DNA from: Chitinophagaceae bacterium
GTDB taxonomy: Bacteria > Bacteroidota > Bacteroidia > Chitinophagales > Chitinophagaceae
Direction of reading: 5' to 3'
Length of the DNA: 64,000 nt
Assembly: GCA_025934485.1 (NCBI GenBank)
Contig: JAICXX010000010.1
Location: 1 to 64,000, forward strand
The notes beneath the pieces are model-generated. The model was not told the DNA's origin. It searched no databases and saw nothing but the letters and a program-made list of their open reading frames with translations. Numbering within the stretch: position 1 is the first letter of the stretch; every line of letters begins with the position of its first letter. Made by a program: the position numbers and the translations under genes. Shown here piece after piece: positions 16,477-26,459 of the stretch.

Positions 16477-17513
16477 GCAAGCCGACCATCGTGAGCCCTT
16501 CGGGGAATTTCTATGGCAGCGAACAGGTGTTGTTCGATTATCTCACCGGCACTAGTCTTGTGTGTACAGTATGGGTTCCGGCCGCCAGCATCCTGCTCGG
16601 CAAATTAACGGCCGCGGGTTCGCCGCATCATATCCGGACGTTTGATCCCCGGCGTTTGCCGCTGCTCTATGCCCGTCTCCTGGCGGGGCTCGCCACGGGC
16701 CGCATCCGGACGCTCTATCTCAATGAGGCCGGGCACAGCCGCTTCGCCGTTTTGTTGGCCCGCCGCTTTCCCCGGCGAAAATTCGTGATCCATGTACGAA
16801 TCACGGAAGACACGTTGTCTTCGCGCTGGCCGGCTGCCCCGCTTCCCAATCTGCGGCTGATAAGTATCTCCCGCTACATAGCGGACAAGCTGGCTTTGCC
16901 CTCCGAGCTCATCGGCGATCCCTATCTTTTCGGCGACCGGGCGGTGCGCCGGGAGAAGAAGGTTTCTTCGGTATTAACTGTGGGCGTGATCGGCAGGATT
17001 ACCTTGACCAAAGGATTGGATAGGCTCGTCCAGCTCGTCGAAGCAGCCGCTGGCGGCGAGCATACCCGGCATATCCGGTTTATCCTTTTCGGCGATGCGT
17101 CTTCTGCCGTAGAAGAGCAACCGATGATCGACAGGTTAAAAGCTTCGCCGGCTGTAAACATGACGGGCTTTGTATCCGCTAAGGATAAGATCTACGGCGG
17201 GCTCGACGCCGTTCTGCACATGAGCGCGGTGGAACCCCTGGGCCGTATCTTTTTCGAAGCGATAGACTATGGCCTGCCGTTCGTCGGTTTCGACGCGGCT
17301 GGCATCGGGGAGATAGGGCATGCGACGGGTTTGCTGCAAGGCCTGGTGCCGGACGACGCCGGGTGGAAAGACAATATGCTGCGGAGGCTGCTCCAGCTGG
17401 ATAAGGAGTATGCGGCATTCGCAGCAACTGTGGGTCAGCAACGCACACGCTGCCGGGAACTGTTCTCGACAGAAGCATATGTCCGGCAGATCGATAAGCT
17501 TATCAACGCATGA
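16473..17513 (+). CDS. glycosyltransferase family 4
   Basis: A 346-residue GT4 enzyme. The N-terminal SPSGNFYGSEQVLFDYL is the common 'GGSE' acceptor-domain start, and RKFVIHVRITED follows. The donor domain has LTVGVIGRITLTKGLDRLVQ and the glutamate motif EPLGRIFFEAIDYGLPFVG. The first domain is shorter than usual, but no frameshift is evident. Starts and stops overlap both neighbours by 4 bases (ATGA). Confidence 0.85.
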   Translation: MSKPTIVSPSGNFYGSEQVLFDYLTGTSLVCTVWVPAASILLGKLTAAGSPHHIRTFDPRRLPLLYARLLAGLATGRIRTLYLNEAGHSRFAVLLARRFPRRKFVIHVRITEDTLSSRWPAAPLPNLRLISISRYIADKLALPSELIGDPYLFGDRAVRREKKVSSVLTVGVIGRITLTKGLDRLVQLVEAAAGGEHTRHIRFILFGDASSAVEEQPMIDRLKASPAVNMTGFVSAKDKIYGGLDAVLHMSAVEPLGRIFFEAIDYGLPFVGFDAAGIGEIGHATGLLQGLVPDDAGWKDNMLRRLLQLDKEYAAFAATVGQQRTRCRELFSTEAYVRQIDKLINA

Positions 17514-18517
17514 GAGTACTCTACATTGGACAATATGGCGCCGGCAGCACCTCGCGTATGCGCGGGGAGAACCTTAAAACGTTGCTGGCCCCTACTACCT
17601 TCGAGGTGATCGATATCGACGAGCCGATCCGGGGAACGCGGCAGCCGTTCCGGTCCCTGGGCTGGCGGTTCAATAGCGGTCCGTTGATCGGCAATATCGC
17701 CAGCTTTATCCGTAACCGGCTGGAGGGTACGTATGACCTGGTATGGGTCGACAAAGGAATATTTCTCGGCGCCAATGTGCTGGGAGAGATACGCGCCGGG
17801 CTCAAAGTTCATTATACGCCTGATACCGCCATCGTTTTTAACAAATCCCGGCTTTTCAACAGCTGTATCCCGCTTTATGACTATTGCATCACGACAAAAT
17901 CCTTTGAGATAGAAGCTTTTAAACAAAAAGGCGCCCGCGAGGTCCTGTTTTGTACACAGGGTTATGATGCCCGCGTTCATCGGCCCATTGATCCGCCGGG
18001 GAAAAGGAATGGAGCGGTTTTTGTCGGGCTTTGCGAACCTTCCCGGGAAGAGGTGCTGGCCAAACTCATTGAAAAAAAGGTCGCGGTGACCCTTGCCGGC
18101 CAAAATTGGGATAAATTTGTTGCCAGGTACCGGAATAACCCCTCTTTGTCTTACATTGGAAAGGGGGTCTTCGGCGAAACCTATGCCGCGCTGATCTCCG
18201 GGAGCGCATTGGGACTCGGGCTCTTATCGAAGCGATTCCCGGAACGGCATACGACCCGCACCCTGGAGATCCCCGCTTGCGGTACGGCCCTTGCCACCGA
18301 ACGCAACGAAGACACCCTTTCGATATTCGGCGAAAAGGAAGTGTTCTTCTATCGCGATACCCGGGAGCTGGTCGAAGGCGTCCCTGCCCTGTTGAATGAT
18401 CCGCAGAAGCTGGAAAAGATCGCCCGGGCGGGCCATCAGCGGGTAACCCGGGGCGGGTACGATTACTTGTCCATCTTGAGAAACTTGTTAAGGAAAATGA
18501 ATGTTCATGCGGAGTAA
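17510..18517 (+). CDS. CgeB-like GT-B glycosyltransferase
   Basis: 335 residues resembling the spore-maturation CgeB / GT_1_2 group. It starts RVLYIGQYGAGSTSRMRGEN, has HYTPDTAIVFNKSRLFNSCI, and ends in the donor site RFPERHTTRTLEIPACGTAL followed by FFYRDTRELVEGV and the closing RVTRGGYDY. This branch is common in Bacteroidota polysaccharide loci. It starts on the stop of the GT4 gene (ATGA), and its last 17 bases overlap the polymerase gene. Confidence 0.8.
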   Translation: MRVLYIGQYGAGSTSRMRGENLKTLLAPTTFEVIDIDEPIRGTRQPFRSLGWRFNSGPLIGNIASFIRNRLEGTYDLVWVDKGIFLGANVLGEIRAGLKVHYTPDTAIVFNKSRLFNSCIPLYDYCITTKSFEIEAFKQKGAREVLFCTQGYDARVHRPIDPPGKRNGAVFVGLCEPSREEVLAKLIEKKVAVTLAGQNWDKFVARYRNNPSLSYIGKGVFGETYAALISGSALGLGLLSKRFPERHTTRTLEIPACGTALATERNEDTLSIFGEKEVFFYRDTRELVEGVPALLNDPQKLEKIARAGHQRVTRGGYDYLSILRNLLRKMNVHAE

Positions 18518-19958
18518 GATTAGGATATTGCCTTTGGTCCAGGTAGTGATCTTCATCCTGGGTTTTTTCACGGATAACTATGGCCCTTTGATCCTGACGC
18601 TGCTTGGTTGTACTATCTTGATGATCCTCGACAACCTCGGGAAAGGTATCGTACTCAGGGAGATCATCGCGCTGCACAGCATCTTTATCTGCCTGGTGAT
18701 GCCGTTGGTCGGGTACAATTTTTTTACAAAGGCCAATGCGCTTGCCCACTTGTGGGTACGCTGGATGCCGGTCCCCGAGGACGAGTACTTTGGTTTTGCG
18801 CTGCCTGCCATCACGGGTTTTGCCCTGGTGTTGTGCTGGCCGTTGAACGATCGGCGTATCAGTGACTATGGGGCTTCTTTGAGCCGGCTGTTGGATGCGG
18901 CCAAAAAGATCGTTCAGTATAAGACGCGTTTCGGCGTGATATTGCTGGGGATCGGGATGGTCGCCTTCGAGGCGCAGAACTTTATGCCGGAGGCTTTACG
19001 GTTTGCCTTTCTGCTGTTCTTTTTCGCCGGTTTTGCCGGCTTTTTATACGTCTACTATTCGAAGAACTTCAAGTTCCGGCGGGTGGTGATCGGCATTTTC
19101 GTAGCCTTTATTCTTGCGGCCACCGTCAACAGCGGGATGTTCACCGTCGTGGCCTATATGGGTCTGACGCTGTTCTCGTTCTTCTTCCTTGGCCGCAAGA
19201 CCCGGCTTTGGAAAAAATTCCTGGTCTTTTGCGTCGGAGGTTTCCTGCTCGTGGTCATCCAAATGGTCAAACCGGCTTTCCGGGCGAAGGTGTGGAAAGA
19301 GGATTACCAGGGTAGCAAAGCGGCCCTCTTCGGCTCGATGTTCGTCGAAAAGGTGAGCAACTTCAGTGTCGAATCGGCAGATCTGTTCTTTCCGGTGTAC
19401 TACCGTACCAACCAGGGCTTCAACGTGGCGCTGGTGATGCGCCGCTTCCCCTCCAAGCATGAGTTCGACTACGGAAGCAAGGTTGCCGTAGACATCGTTT
19501 CTGCGCTGGTGCCCAGATTTCTCTGGCCCGACAAACCGGAGGCGGGCGGGAAATTCAATATGAAGTATTACGCGGGTTTTACCATCAACGGCTGGTCGAC
19601 GAACGTAGGACCGCTGGGAGAGGCCTATGGAAGTTTCGGACCGGTGGGCGGGGTATTTTACATGATACTCCTGGCCTTTTTTATCCGGTGGGCTTACCGG
19701 ACCCTGTTCAAGCTGGCGCAGAAAACCCCTTTATTGCTATTCTGGATACCGGTACTGTTCTACCAGGTGACCTATTCCGCGGAAACCGATACCCTCCAGA
19801 TCATGAATTCCATTTTGAAAGCGGCCTTTTTCGTTTGGTTGTTGTATAAGATAAAACCCGACCTGTTCAAGATCCTTACGGCGCCCCAGCCGCGGAAAGG
19901 CGCCCAGCGAAGACCTGGGACTGTGGGCGAAGGCGCTATGGCAACGGGCCATCATTAA
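18501..19958 (+). CDS. Wzy-like O-antigen/capsule polymerase (membrane)
   Basis: A 485-residue protein with about 10-11 hydrophobic segments and one large loop rich in charged and aromatic residues (about 265-365, with VPRFLWPDKPEAGGKFNMKYY and GWSTNVGPLGEAYGSFG). The long periplasmic loop and the phrase 'PRFLWPDKP...' are typical of Wzy-type polymerases of Bacteroidota, which join lipid-linked repeat units in the periplasm. Two starts are possible, ATG at 18501 or at 18507; an AAGGAAA at 18490-18496 is close enough to serve either. It is the only polymerase candidate in the locus. Confidence 0.72.
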   Translation: MFMRSKIRILPLVQVVIFILGFFTDNYGPLILTLLGCTILMILDNLGKGIVLREIIALHSIFICLVMPLVGYNFFTKANALAHLWVRWMPVPEDEYFGFALPAITGFALVLCWPLNDRRISDYGASLSRLLDAAKKIVQYKTRFGVILLGIGMVAFEAQNFMPEALRFAFLLFFFAGFAGFLYVYYSKNFKFRRVVIGIFVAFILAATVNSGMFTVVAYMGLTLFSFFFLGRKTRLWKKFLVFCVGGFLLVVIQMVKPAFRAKVWKEDYQGSKAALFGSMFVEKVSNFSVESADLFFPVYYRTNQGFNVALVMRRFPSKHEFDYGSKVAVDIVSALVPRFLWPDKPEAGGKFNMKYYAGFTINGWSTNVGPLGEAYGSFGPVGGVFYMILLAFFIRWAYRTLFKLAQKTPLLLFWIPVLFYQVTYSAETDTLQIMNSILKAAFFVWLLYKIKPDLFKILTAPQPRKGAQRRPGTVGEGAMATGHH

Positions 19959-19964
19959 TACCTT

Positions 19965-21008
19965 ATGTCGAAAACGCTCACATTTTTCTACCGGAAAAAG
20001 AATCCCTTATTCCATAGTATCGAGCAGGTCTTCGGGCGGATCGCACAGCAGTTAGCCGCCAACTACCGGAGCGAATTCGAACTTCGCGAGCTTTCCCTGC
20101 CCCGCATCACGAAATTGAAAAACCTGCTGCCGAACATCCGGTTCGCCCGCAGATCCCAAAGCGACATCAATCATATCACCGGCGATATTCACTACGCCCT
20201 GCTGGGCTTCAGCCGGCGAAAGATAAATATCCTCACCATCCACGATTGCGTCCTGCTCAAAAGACTTTCGCGGCGGGATCCCCGGTTCTGGGTCATCAAA
20301 TGGGTTTGGCATGTTTGGCCCATGCGCAGGGCCGATATTGTCACGGTGATCTCCGAGAACACCAAAGCCGACCTGCTGCAATTCATCCGCTGCGACCCCG
20401 CGAAGATCAGGGTGATACCCAACTTTATCGATCCCGCGTTTGCGCGGATGACCCGCAATTCCGCCCATTTCAGGGAGCGGCCCCGTATCCTCTTTGTAGG
20501 CACTACGCCCAATAAGAATCTCGACCGCCTTATCGAGGCGATGGATGGATTACCCGCGGAGCTGGATATCATCGGTAAACTCAGCGAGGAACAGCTCGCC
20601 CGGTTGCGGCAGCATGGGATATTGTATTCGCAGTCGTTCAACCTGTCCAGGGAGGAGCTCCTGCAACATTACCAGGAATGCGACCTGCTGGCTTTCCCGA
20701 CAACACTGGAAGGATTCGGACTTCCCATAATCGAAGGACAGGCCGCGGGTCTGCCGGTACTCACCAGCGATCTTTCACCTATGCGGGAGGTCGCGGGAAA
20801 AGGCGCCTGCCTGGTCGACCCCTATCGGCCGGAATCCATCCGCGAAGGGCTGCTAAGGATCACCCAGGACGAAGCTTACCGGCGCCGCCTGATCGAGTCG
20901 GGCTTCGACAATGTCCGACGATACGATCTCGACGCCGTAGTTTTGCAATACGCGGAGCTTTACCGGGAGCTCATCAAAAATAAAGCACCAAATCTTAAAA
21001 GCGCCTAG
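19965..21008 (+). CDS. glycosyltransferase family 4
   Basis: A 347-residue GT4 enzyme with all typical marks: NILTIHDCVLLKRLSRR, the Ser/Glu-bearing IVTVISENTKADLL, a FVGTTPNKNLDRLIEA loop, and the donor motif FPTTLEGFGLPIIEGQAAGL at about residues 244-263. The mannosyl/rhamnosyl transferase branch shares this layout, but the donor cannot be fixed. It lies between the polymerase and asnB with gaps of 6 and 3 nt. Confidence 0.87.
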   Translation: MSKTLTFFYRKKNPLFHSIEQVFGRIAQQLAANYRSEFELRELSLPRITKLKNLLPNIRFARRSQSDINHITGDIHYALLGFSRRKINILTIHDCVLLKRLSRRDPRFWVIKWVWHVWPMRRADIVTVISENTKADLLQFIRCDPAKIRVIPNFIDPAFARMTRNSAHFRERPRILFVGTTPNKNLDRLIEAMDGLPAELDIIGKLSEEQLARLRQHGILYSQSFNLSREELLQHYQECDLLAFPTTLEGFGLPIIEGQAAGLPVLTSDLSPMREVAGKGACLVDPYRPESIREGLLRITQDEAYRRRLIESGFDNVRRYDLDAVVLQYAELYRELIKNKAPNLKSA

Positions 21009-21011
21009 CCT

Positions 21012-22877
21012 ATGTGCGGAATATCGGGAGTAATAAGCGGGAGGGACACGGCATCTTTGCCGGACATCATTCACAGGATCAACGATGCGATGTCGCATCG
21101 CGGGCCCGATGCCGATGGCTTTTTTTTCGAAGACGGTATTGCGCTTGGGCATCGCAGGCTTTCGATCCTGGATCTTTCGTCCGCCGCGAACCAGCCCTTT
21201 ACCGATGCCTCGGGAAGATATGTCATGGTATTTAACGGGGAGATTTATAATTTTCAAGAGATAAAGAAAAAGCTCCCGGAATATCCTTTTCATACCACGG
21301 GTGACACCGAAGTCCTCATCGCGGCTTTCGCCAAATATGGCGCCGAATGTCTCCAGCTGTTGCGCGGCATGTTTGCCCTGGCCATATGGGACAAGCAGGA
21401 ACGCTCCCTGTTCCTGGCAAGGGACAGGTTCGGCGTAAAACCGCTGTATTATCACCATTCGGGCGGCCGCCTGCTCTTTGCCTCCGAGCTCAGGGCCCTG
21501 CTCAACTCCGGCTGGCTGCCCCGCAAGCTTAACCGCAGCGCGGTGACCGACTATCTCAAGTATCAGGCTTTCGCCTCGCCCGTGACGCCCATCGAGGGCG
21601 TGTGTGAATTACCGGCCGGCAACTATATGACCTTTCGCGACGGGCGCGTAGAAACGAAGACCTGGTGGGAGCTCACGGCTCAAAATAAGCCTATCGCGGA
21701 GACCAATATCGGCGCTATCCAAAAACGTATCCGGGAGCTGCTGTATCAATCCGTGGAACGGCGGCTGGCAAGCGATGTATCGCTCGGCGCTTTTCTTTCC
21801 GGCGGTATCGACTCCAGCGCTGTAGTGGCCATTATGTCGCAGGTAAACCCGGGCGCGACGAATGCGTTTACGATCGCCTTCGAAGAAAAGGATTATAACG
21901 AACTACCCTATGCCGAACTGGTAGCGAAAAAATACAAGGTCAATCATACGAAGCTACTGCTGCGGCCGCAGGATTTTCTCGACCAGCTGCCCGGGGCATT
22001 GAATGCTATGGACACCCCGAGCGGCGATGGACCCAACACCTATTTGGTATCGAAAGCCATTCGCAATAGCGGGATTATCGTGGCGCTCTCCGGCATCGGC
22101 GGCGACGAGCTGTTTGCGGGATACCCGTTCTTCAAACAATTTCTTTCCATCAAGAAAAGACAGGGCCTCTTCGACAATTCGCTCGGTGTCCGCAAGGCCT
22201 TATCGTTTTTGCTGCCTGCTTCCGATCAGAAGCTCATCCGGATAAAAGAGCTCCTCGAAGTACCGGCCTCGGATATCACCGACATCTATCCGTTATTCAG
22301 GCAGATCCAGAATCCCAGGGTACTGCAGGGCCTCTATGGCAGGCTGCAGCCGCTGCAGGAGGCCGACACGCTGGAGAAGAATCTGGCAGGCAAGCAAAAG
22401 GCGTTGGACGGCTTTCCGTTCCTGAGCCAGGTGACCATTGCCGATTACCTGGGCTATACTCAGAGCGTGCTGCTCAAGGATGCCGACCAGATGAGCATGG
22501 CCGTGTCCCTGGAGCTCCGTGAGCCCTTTTTCGACAACGACCTTGTCGAATACGTGCTCAATATTCCCGATGACTTTAAATTTCCGGCCTATCCCAAAAA
22601 ACTCCTGGTCGAATCGCTGGGCGATCTGCTCCCGCCCGAGATCGTCTTCAGAAAGAAACAGGGCTTTGTCCTGCCTTATGATCTTTGGATGCGCAGCGAC
22701 CTCAAAGGTTTTTGCGAAGAGAAGATCCGCGGGCTTGCCGCCAGGGGCATCTTCGATGAAGAGAAAATGATCGATTACTGGAACCGGTTTCTCGGACGCA
22801 GATCCAACATCCGCTGGGCCGATGTCTGGATCTTTGTTGTGCTGGAACACTGGCTGGAGAAAAATCAAATATCATGA
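21012..22877 (+). CDS. asnB: glutamine-hydrolysing asparagine synthetase family amidotransferase
   Basis: A 621-residue two-domain enzyme. The N-terminal Ntn glutaminase begins with Met then Cys2 (MCGISGVISG), with MSHRGPDADG and VFNGEIYNF. The synthetase domain has the PP-loop SGGIDSSAVV at about residue 264. Both active sites look complete, so it could make asparagine. Its place inside a glycan operon, with an ATGA overlap to a secreted lyase-like gene, suggests the WbpS-type role known in Pseudomonas O-antigen loci, in which a uronic acid carboxyl is converted to the uronamide. I favour sugar amidation, but sequence alone does not separate the two. Confidence 0.85.
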   Translation: MCGISGVISGRDTASLPDIIHRINDAMSHRGPDADGFFFEDGIALGHRRLSILDLSSAANQPFTDASGRYVMVFNGEIYNFQEIKKKLPEYPFHTTGDTEVLIAAFAKYGAECLQLLRGMFALAIWDKQERSLFLARDRFGVKPLYYHHSGGRLLFASELRALLNSGWLPRKLNRSAVTDYLKYQAFASPVTPIEGVCELPAGNYMTFRDGRVETKTWWELTAQNKPIAETNIGAIQKRIRELLYQSVERRLASDVSLGAFLSGGIDSSAVVAIMSQVNPGATNAFTIAFEEKDYNELPYAELVAKKYKVNHTKLLLRPQDFLDQLPGALNAMDTPSGDGPNTYLVSKAIRNSGIIVALSGIGGDELFAGYPFFKQFLSIKKRQGLFDNSLGVRKALSFLLPASDQKLIRIKELLEVPASDITDIYPLFRQIQNPRVLQGLYGRLQPLQEADTLEKNLAGKQKALDGFPFLSQVTIADYLGYTQSVLLKDADQMSMAVSLELREPFFDNDLVEYVLNIPDDFKFPAYPKKLLVESLGDLLPPEIVFRKKQGFVLPYDLWMRSDLKGFCEEKIRGLAARGIFDEEKMIDYWNRFLGRRSNIRWADVWIFVVLEHWLEKNQIS

Positions 22878-25231
22878 GTACGATCGTTCATCCATACGCC
22901 GCGATCCTTCGCCAGGCGGCGGTTCTCTTATTGGCGGCGGCATGCTTCCTGGCGCCGGCCGTCTCGTACGCACAATCGAGAGAAGAACTCGACGGGCCCT
23001 TCCCCAGCTGGGCGAATGTCAAAACCCGTTTTGGTGCAAAGGGCGACGGCAGGACCGACGATACCAAAGCCTTGCAGACGGCGATCGACAGCCTGAGCAA
23101 CCCGGTGGTGAACTTCAACTTGGGCAGGAGCGGCTATATGGTGATCTGGCTTCCTGCGGGAACCTATTGCATCTCCTCGACCCTGACCCTCAAAGGCAAG
23201 ATCGGGGTAAGCATCATCGGTGAAGACCCCCTGCATACGATGATTAAATGGATCGGCGGCGACCAGAACATGCTGTTCTGGGCGAACGGATCGGCCTATT
23301 TCAAGCTGTCACGGATCACCTGGAATGCCAATGGCCATAAGAACATGGAAGGCATCGGAGTTCATTGGAAAGACAGATGGCGGGATGCCAATTCCCGGAG
23401 CTTTGCCTCCCTGAACATCGAGCTTTCGGATAATAATTTCACCGGCGGCTTCCTCTATGGGATCAGCGGCGGCACGACGGGCGGCGGCGACGGCACGGGC
23501 AACAATGACTCCGAGCTCACCATCCGGCGTTGTCTTTTTGACCACTGCACCGGCTCGGGTATCGAGATCAAAGGCTTCAATGCCCTCGACTACTGGATTT
23601 GGGATTGCCGGTTCATGGGTTGCGGCAACGGCATCCATTGCACGAACGGTGGCTATCATGTCTATCGCTCCTTCTTCTCGGGTTCCGGGGTGGCGGATCT
23701 GCACAACATGCACGGGTACTACAATTCCGCCAGGGGCTGTTACTCGGAAAATTCTTCGGTCTTTTCGGCCGACGAGACCATGAGCTCGAACCCTTTCAAA
23801 AGGATCTTCCAGGATAATACAGTAATCGGCGCCCACCAAATGCCCATTCAGTACTACCACCTAGGCAAGATCACGGTGTTGGGGAATAAATTCGGTCCTT
23901 CACTCGATACGGCAGATAAGTTCAGCGTGAATTACCGCGGCGGTTTCACAGGCATTTATGAGGTTCTTTCGCTGCACAATATCTATCCCAATGCCAACGC
24001 CGTGCGCATCGCCTCGACCCCCAAAAGGCTTTTCACCTATGGTGACAGGATCGCCGCGGTGAAGCCTGCGGCAGAGGGCTTTTTGAAAACGCTGGACCCT
24101 ACACCCCCCCGCGTGAACCGAAAGGTCTTCGAAGTGCCGCCAGGCTCCGGCTCGGCAGCCATCCAGGCCATCCTCGACGAGGCGGCCAGGTTAAAAGGGC
24201 AACGGCCGGTAGTACATTTCGGCATGGGCACCTACGCCATCGACCGGACGCTGGTGATCCCCCCCGGATGCGATATGCAATTGATCGGGGACGGGCTCAT
24301 CGATGCTTCCCAGCTGGTCAAAACGGCGGGCGGAGACTTTCGGCGTAACGCCCTGATCCTCGTGCAGGGGCCGAGCACCGTTGTCCTCCGCGACCTCACG
24401 TTTGGCTCGGATGGAGATGTGGGAAGACTGCCGGCCATCGTATTCAGCGGAGTAGACCAGCGCGGTTCCCAGGCGCATCTCGACCAGATCTATTCCCATG
24501 CCGACACCTCCCTTGTATTGCGCGAGCTGAACAACTTGTATGTAGAGAAAGACAATTCCTTTTTTACCGATGGGAATTATGTTTCCGGGGGTAGCTCCAT
24601 GCAAAATGGGAGCGGCATGGCCGGCCTGTTTTGTTTCGGCGGACAGTGGGCGGGTGTGCGGGTGCAAAAGAACGGTAGATTTCTCGCCAAAGACTGCTGG
24701 TGGGAAGGCGCTACCCGCATACCCCTCGATCTGCAGGGCCAGGGAACCATTTGCATCGACGGCGCCATGTTGGCACCGAACTCCGCCGACAGCATGCCGG
24801 CGATACGTATCGGAAAATTCGATGGCCATATCGCACTGATGAATATGTACGTCCAGGGGGCCTTGCTTCCGGCGGCGGATAATCCCGGGCTCGATCTCCT
24901 CGCGTGGAATATTCATTTTTACCATAAAATGGATGTGCTGAGTTTTCTCCCGCTCCCGGCCGGTGCGCCTGCCTCCTATCACGGTGCCTTTTTGGGTTTG
25001 AATGCCCAGTGTTTCCGGGCCAAGGATCCCGCCTGTCAGGACATCATTTCGATCCCGGACCAGCTCGTGAACGTTCCCAAGGAGGAGCCCTTCCTCGATG
25101 CCGAAACAGGCCTGGACCAGCAAAGCCGGCCTGTACCTTTTAGCAACCTGCCTGCGGGCAGCAGCAATATTTATCTCTCGAGGGTCAGCATCCTGGGTTC
25201 GAGAACCAGTGGCCTCGTGTTTACGCAATAG
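22874..25231 (+). CDS. secreted right-handed beta-helix protein with two pectate-lyase-3-like modules
   Basis: A 785-residue exported protein. Residues 1-34 form a signal peptide ending SYAQS. A Pectate_lyase_3-like module starts near residue 48 with WANVKTRFGAKGDGRTDDTK and ALQTAIDSL and runs into a beta-helix with GNGIHCTNGGYHVYRSFF. A second, similar module starts near residue 417 (AIQAILDEAARLKGQRPVVH, then GTYAIDRTLVIPPG). Such proteins cleave, epimerise or bind acidic polysaccharides outside the cytoplasm. As a member of the operon it may trim or release the polymer made here. The ATG overlaps the asnB stop. Catalytic residues cannot be named with confidence. Confidence 0.78.
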   Translation: MSTIVHPYAAILRQAAVLLLAAACFLAPAVSYAQSREELDGPFPSWANVKTRFGAKGDGRTDDTKALQTAIDSLSNPVVNFNLGRSGYMVIWLPAGTYCISSTLTLKGKIGVSIIGEDPLHTMIKWIGGDQNMLFWANGSAYFKLSRITWNANGHKNMEGIGVHWKDRWRDANSRSFASLNIELSDNNFTGGFLYGISGGTTGGGDGTGNNDSELTIRRCLFDHCTGSGIEIKGFNALDYWIWDCRFMGCGNGIHCTNGGYHVYRSFFSGSGVADLHNMHGYYNSARGCYSENSSVFSADETMSSNPFKRIFQDNTVIGAHQMPIQYYHLGKITVLGNKFGPSLDTADKFSVNYRGGFTGIYEVLSLHNIYPNANAVRIASTPKRLFTYGDRIAAVKPAAEGFLKTLDPTPPRVNRKVFEVPPGSGSAAIQAILDEAARLKGQRPVVHFGMGTYAIDRTLVIPPGCDMQLIGDGLIDASQLVKTAGGDFRRNALILVQGPSTVVLRDLTFGSDGDVGRLPAIVFSGVDQRGSQAHLDQIYSHADTSLVLRELNNLYVEKDNSFFTDGNYVSGGSSMQNGSGMAGLFCFGGQWAGVRVQKNGRFLAKDCWWEGATRIPLDLQGQGTICIDGAMLAPNSADSMPAIRIGKFDGHIALMNMYVQGALLPAADNPGLDLLAWNIHFYHKMDVLSFLPLPAGAPASYHGAFLGLNAQCFRAKDPACQDIISIPDQLVNVPKEEPFLDAETGLDQQSRPVPFSNLPAGSSNIYLSRVSILGSRTSGLVFTQ

Positions 25232-25316
25232 TCGCTGGATGCGGCTCGTCTGTGGGAGTCGGCTTGCCGGATGAAAACCTCTCGTCGGATGGAAAACCAT
25301 TAGTCCCTTGAATAGT
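25232..25316 (+). other. 85-nt gap with a short direct repeat
   Basis: This is the largest gap within the polysaccharide operon. It contains a near-identical direct repeat, CGGATGAAAACC at 25268-25279 and CGGATGGAAAACC at 25286-25298. There is no clear TAnnTTTG promoter box and no hairpin with a T run. It separates the asnB-lyase pair from the GT4/acyl-supply cassette and may mark a module junction or an operator. Confidence 0.4.
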
Positions 25317-26459
25317 ATGGAAAAAAAAAGGATCCTCGTATTAGTTGATTGGTTTGCGCCCGGATACAAAGCGGGGGGGCCGATACAAAGCTGTGTCAAT
25401 TTCTCCTTCGCCATGAAGAACGATTATTCTATCTATGTGCTCACCACAGACACGGATCATGGCGAAACGCATCCCTATACTGGAATAACCTCGGGCCGGT
25501 GGACCAACGACATGGACCCCGATATCCGGGTCTTTTACCTGGAGAAAACGGCTGTTTCTGCAAAACGAATTCGGGAACAAATCGATGCGGTGCACGCGGA
25601 TTATGTCTACCTGAATCATATGTGGTCGCCGCTATTCGTCCTGTACCCCCTTTGGTTGAAATTCAGCGGCAGGCTCAAAGGCGAGATCGTCCTCTGCCCC
25701 CGTGGCGCGCTTTACGAAAGCGCGTTGTCCGTGAAACGCTGGAAAAAAAAGCCGATCCTTTCGCTCTTTCGTTGGTTGCGGCTGGACAAACGCATCCTTT
25801 TCCATGCCACCAACGAGCGGGAGAGGTCCGCTATCCTTCAGCATCTTCCCGGGAGCCGCGTGCTCATCGCGGACAACCTGCCGAACATGCACCAGCCGCC
25901 CTTCAAAAGCCTGCCCAAAGAACGGGGCAATCTTCGATGTATTTTCATAGCCCGCATCGTGCCGATCAAAAATTTGCAATTCCTTCTCGGGGCGCTGGAA
26001 AAGGTGAAGGCCGAGGTGAAGCTGAGCATAATCGGGCCGATAGAGGACCAGGCCTATTGGAAAGAATGTACTCAAAAAATAGCCCAGCTGCCTGCGAATA
26101 TCAAGGTGGACTACCTCGGGCCCATGCGCAACGACGAGCTTATGGCGATCCTGCAACATCATCATCTGTTCGCCCTACCCACTACCGGCGAGAATTTCGG
26201 ACATTCGATCTTCGAGGCGCTACTGGCAGGCCGCCCCGTGCTCATCAGCGACCAGACGCCCTGGCTGGGTCTGGCGGGCCAAAAAGCAGGCTGGGACCTT
26301 CCGCTGGCCGATCCTGATGCCTTCACCCGGGTGATTGAAGATGTGGCGCAGCAGGACCAGGAGGTTTTCGACTACTGGGCGCAATCCGCATGGACATACG
26401 CCCATAAATTCATCAAAAATCCTGAACTTCACGGCCAATACCTCAAGCTGTTCGCATGA
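25317..26459 (+). CDS. glycosyltransferase family 4
   Basis: 380 residues from ATG 25317 (MEKKRILVLVDWFAPGYKAG); a TTG at 25308 would add three residues, and I prefer the ATG. Marks of GT4 are GGPIQSCVNF near the N-terminus, CPRGALYESAL, FIARIVPIKNLQFLLGAL and the donor motif TTGENFGHSIFEALLAGRPV. This branch is frequent in colanic-acid-like clusters beside WcaF-type acyltransferases, as here: the next gene starts on its stop codon (ATGA). Confidence 0.87.
   Translation: MEKKRILVLVDWFAPGYKAGGPIQSCVNFSFAMKNDYSIYVLTTDTDHGETHPYTGITSGRWTNDMDPDIRVFYLEKTAVSAKRIREQIDAVHADYVYLNHMWSPLFVLYPLWLKFSGRLKGEIVLCPRGALYESALSVKRWKKKPILSLFRWLRLDKRILFHATNERERSAILQHLPGSRVLIADNLPNMHQPPFKSLPKERGNLRCIFIARIVPIKNLQFLLGALEKVKAEVKLSIIGPIEDQAYWKECTQKIAQLPANIKVDYLGPMRNDELMAILQHHHLFALPTTGENFGHSIFEALLAGRPVLISDQTPWLGLAGQKAGWDLPLADPDAFTRVIEDVAQQDQEVFDYWAQSAWTYAHKFIKNPELHGQYLKLFA

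Noticed and set aside
24191-25414. 407-residue minus-strand open frame
   Set aside because: It is antisense to the beta-helix gene and crosses into the next gene; shadow composition.
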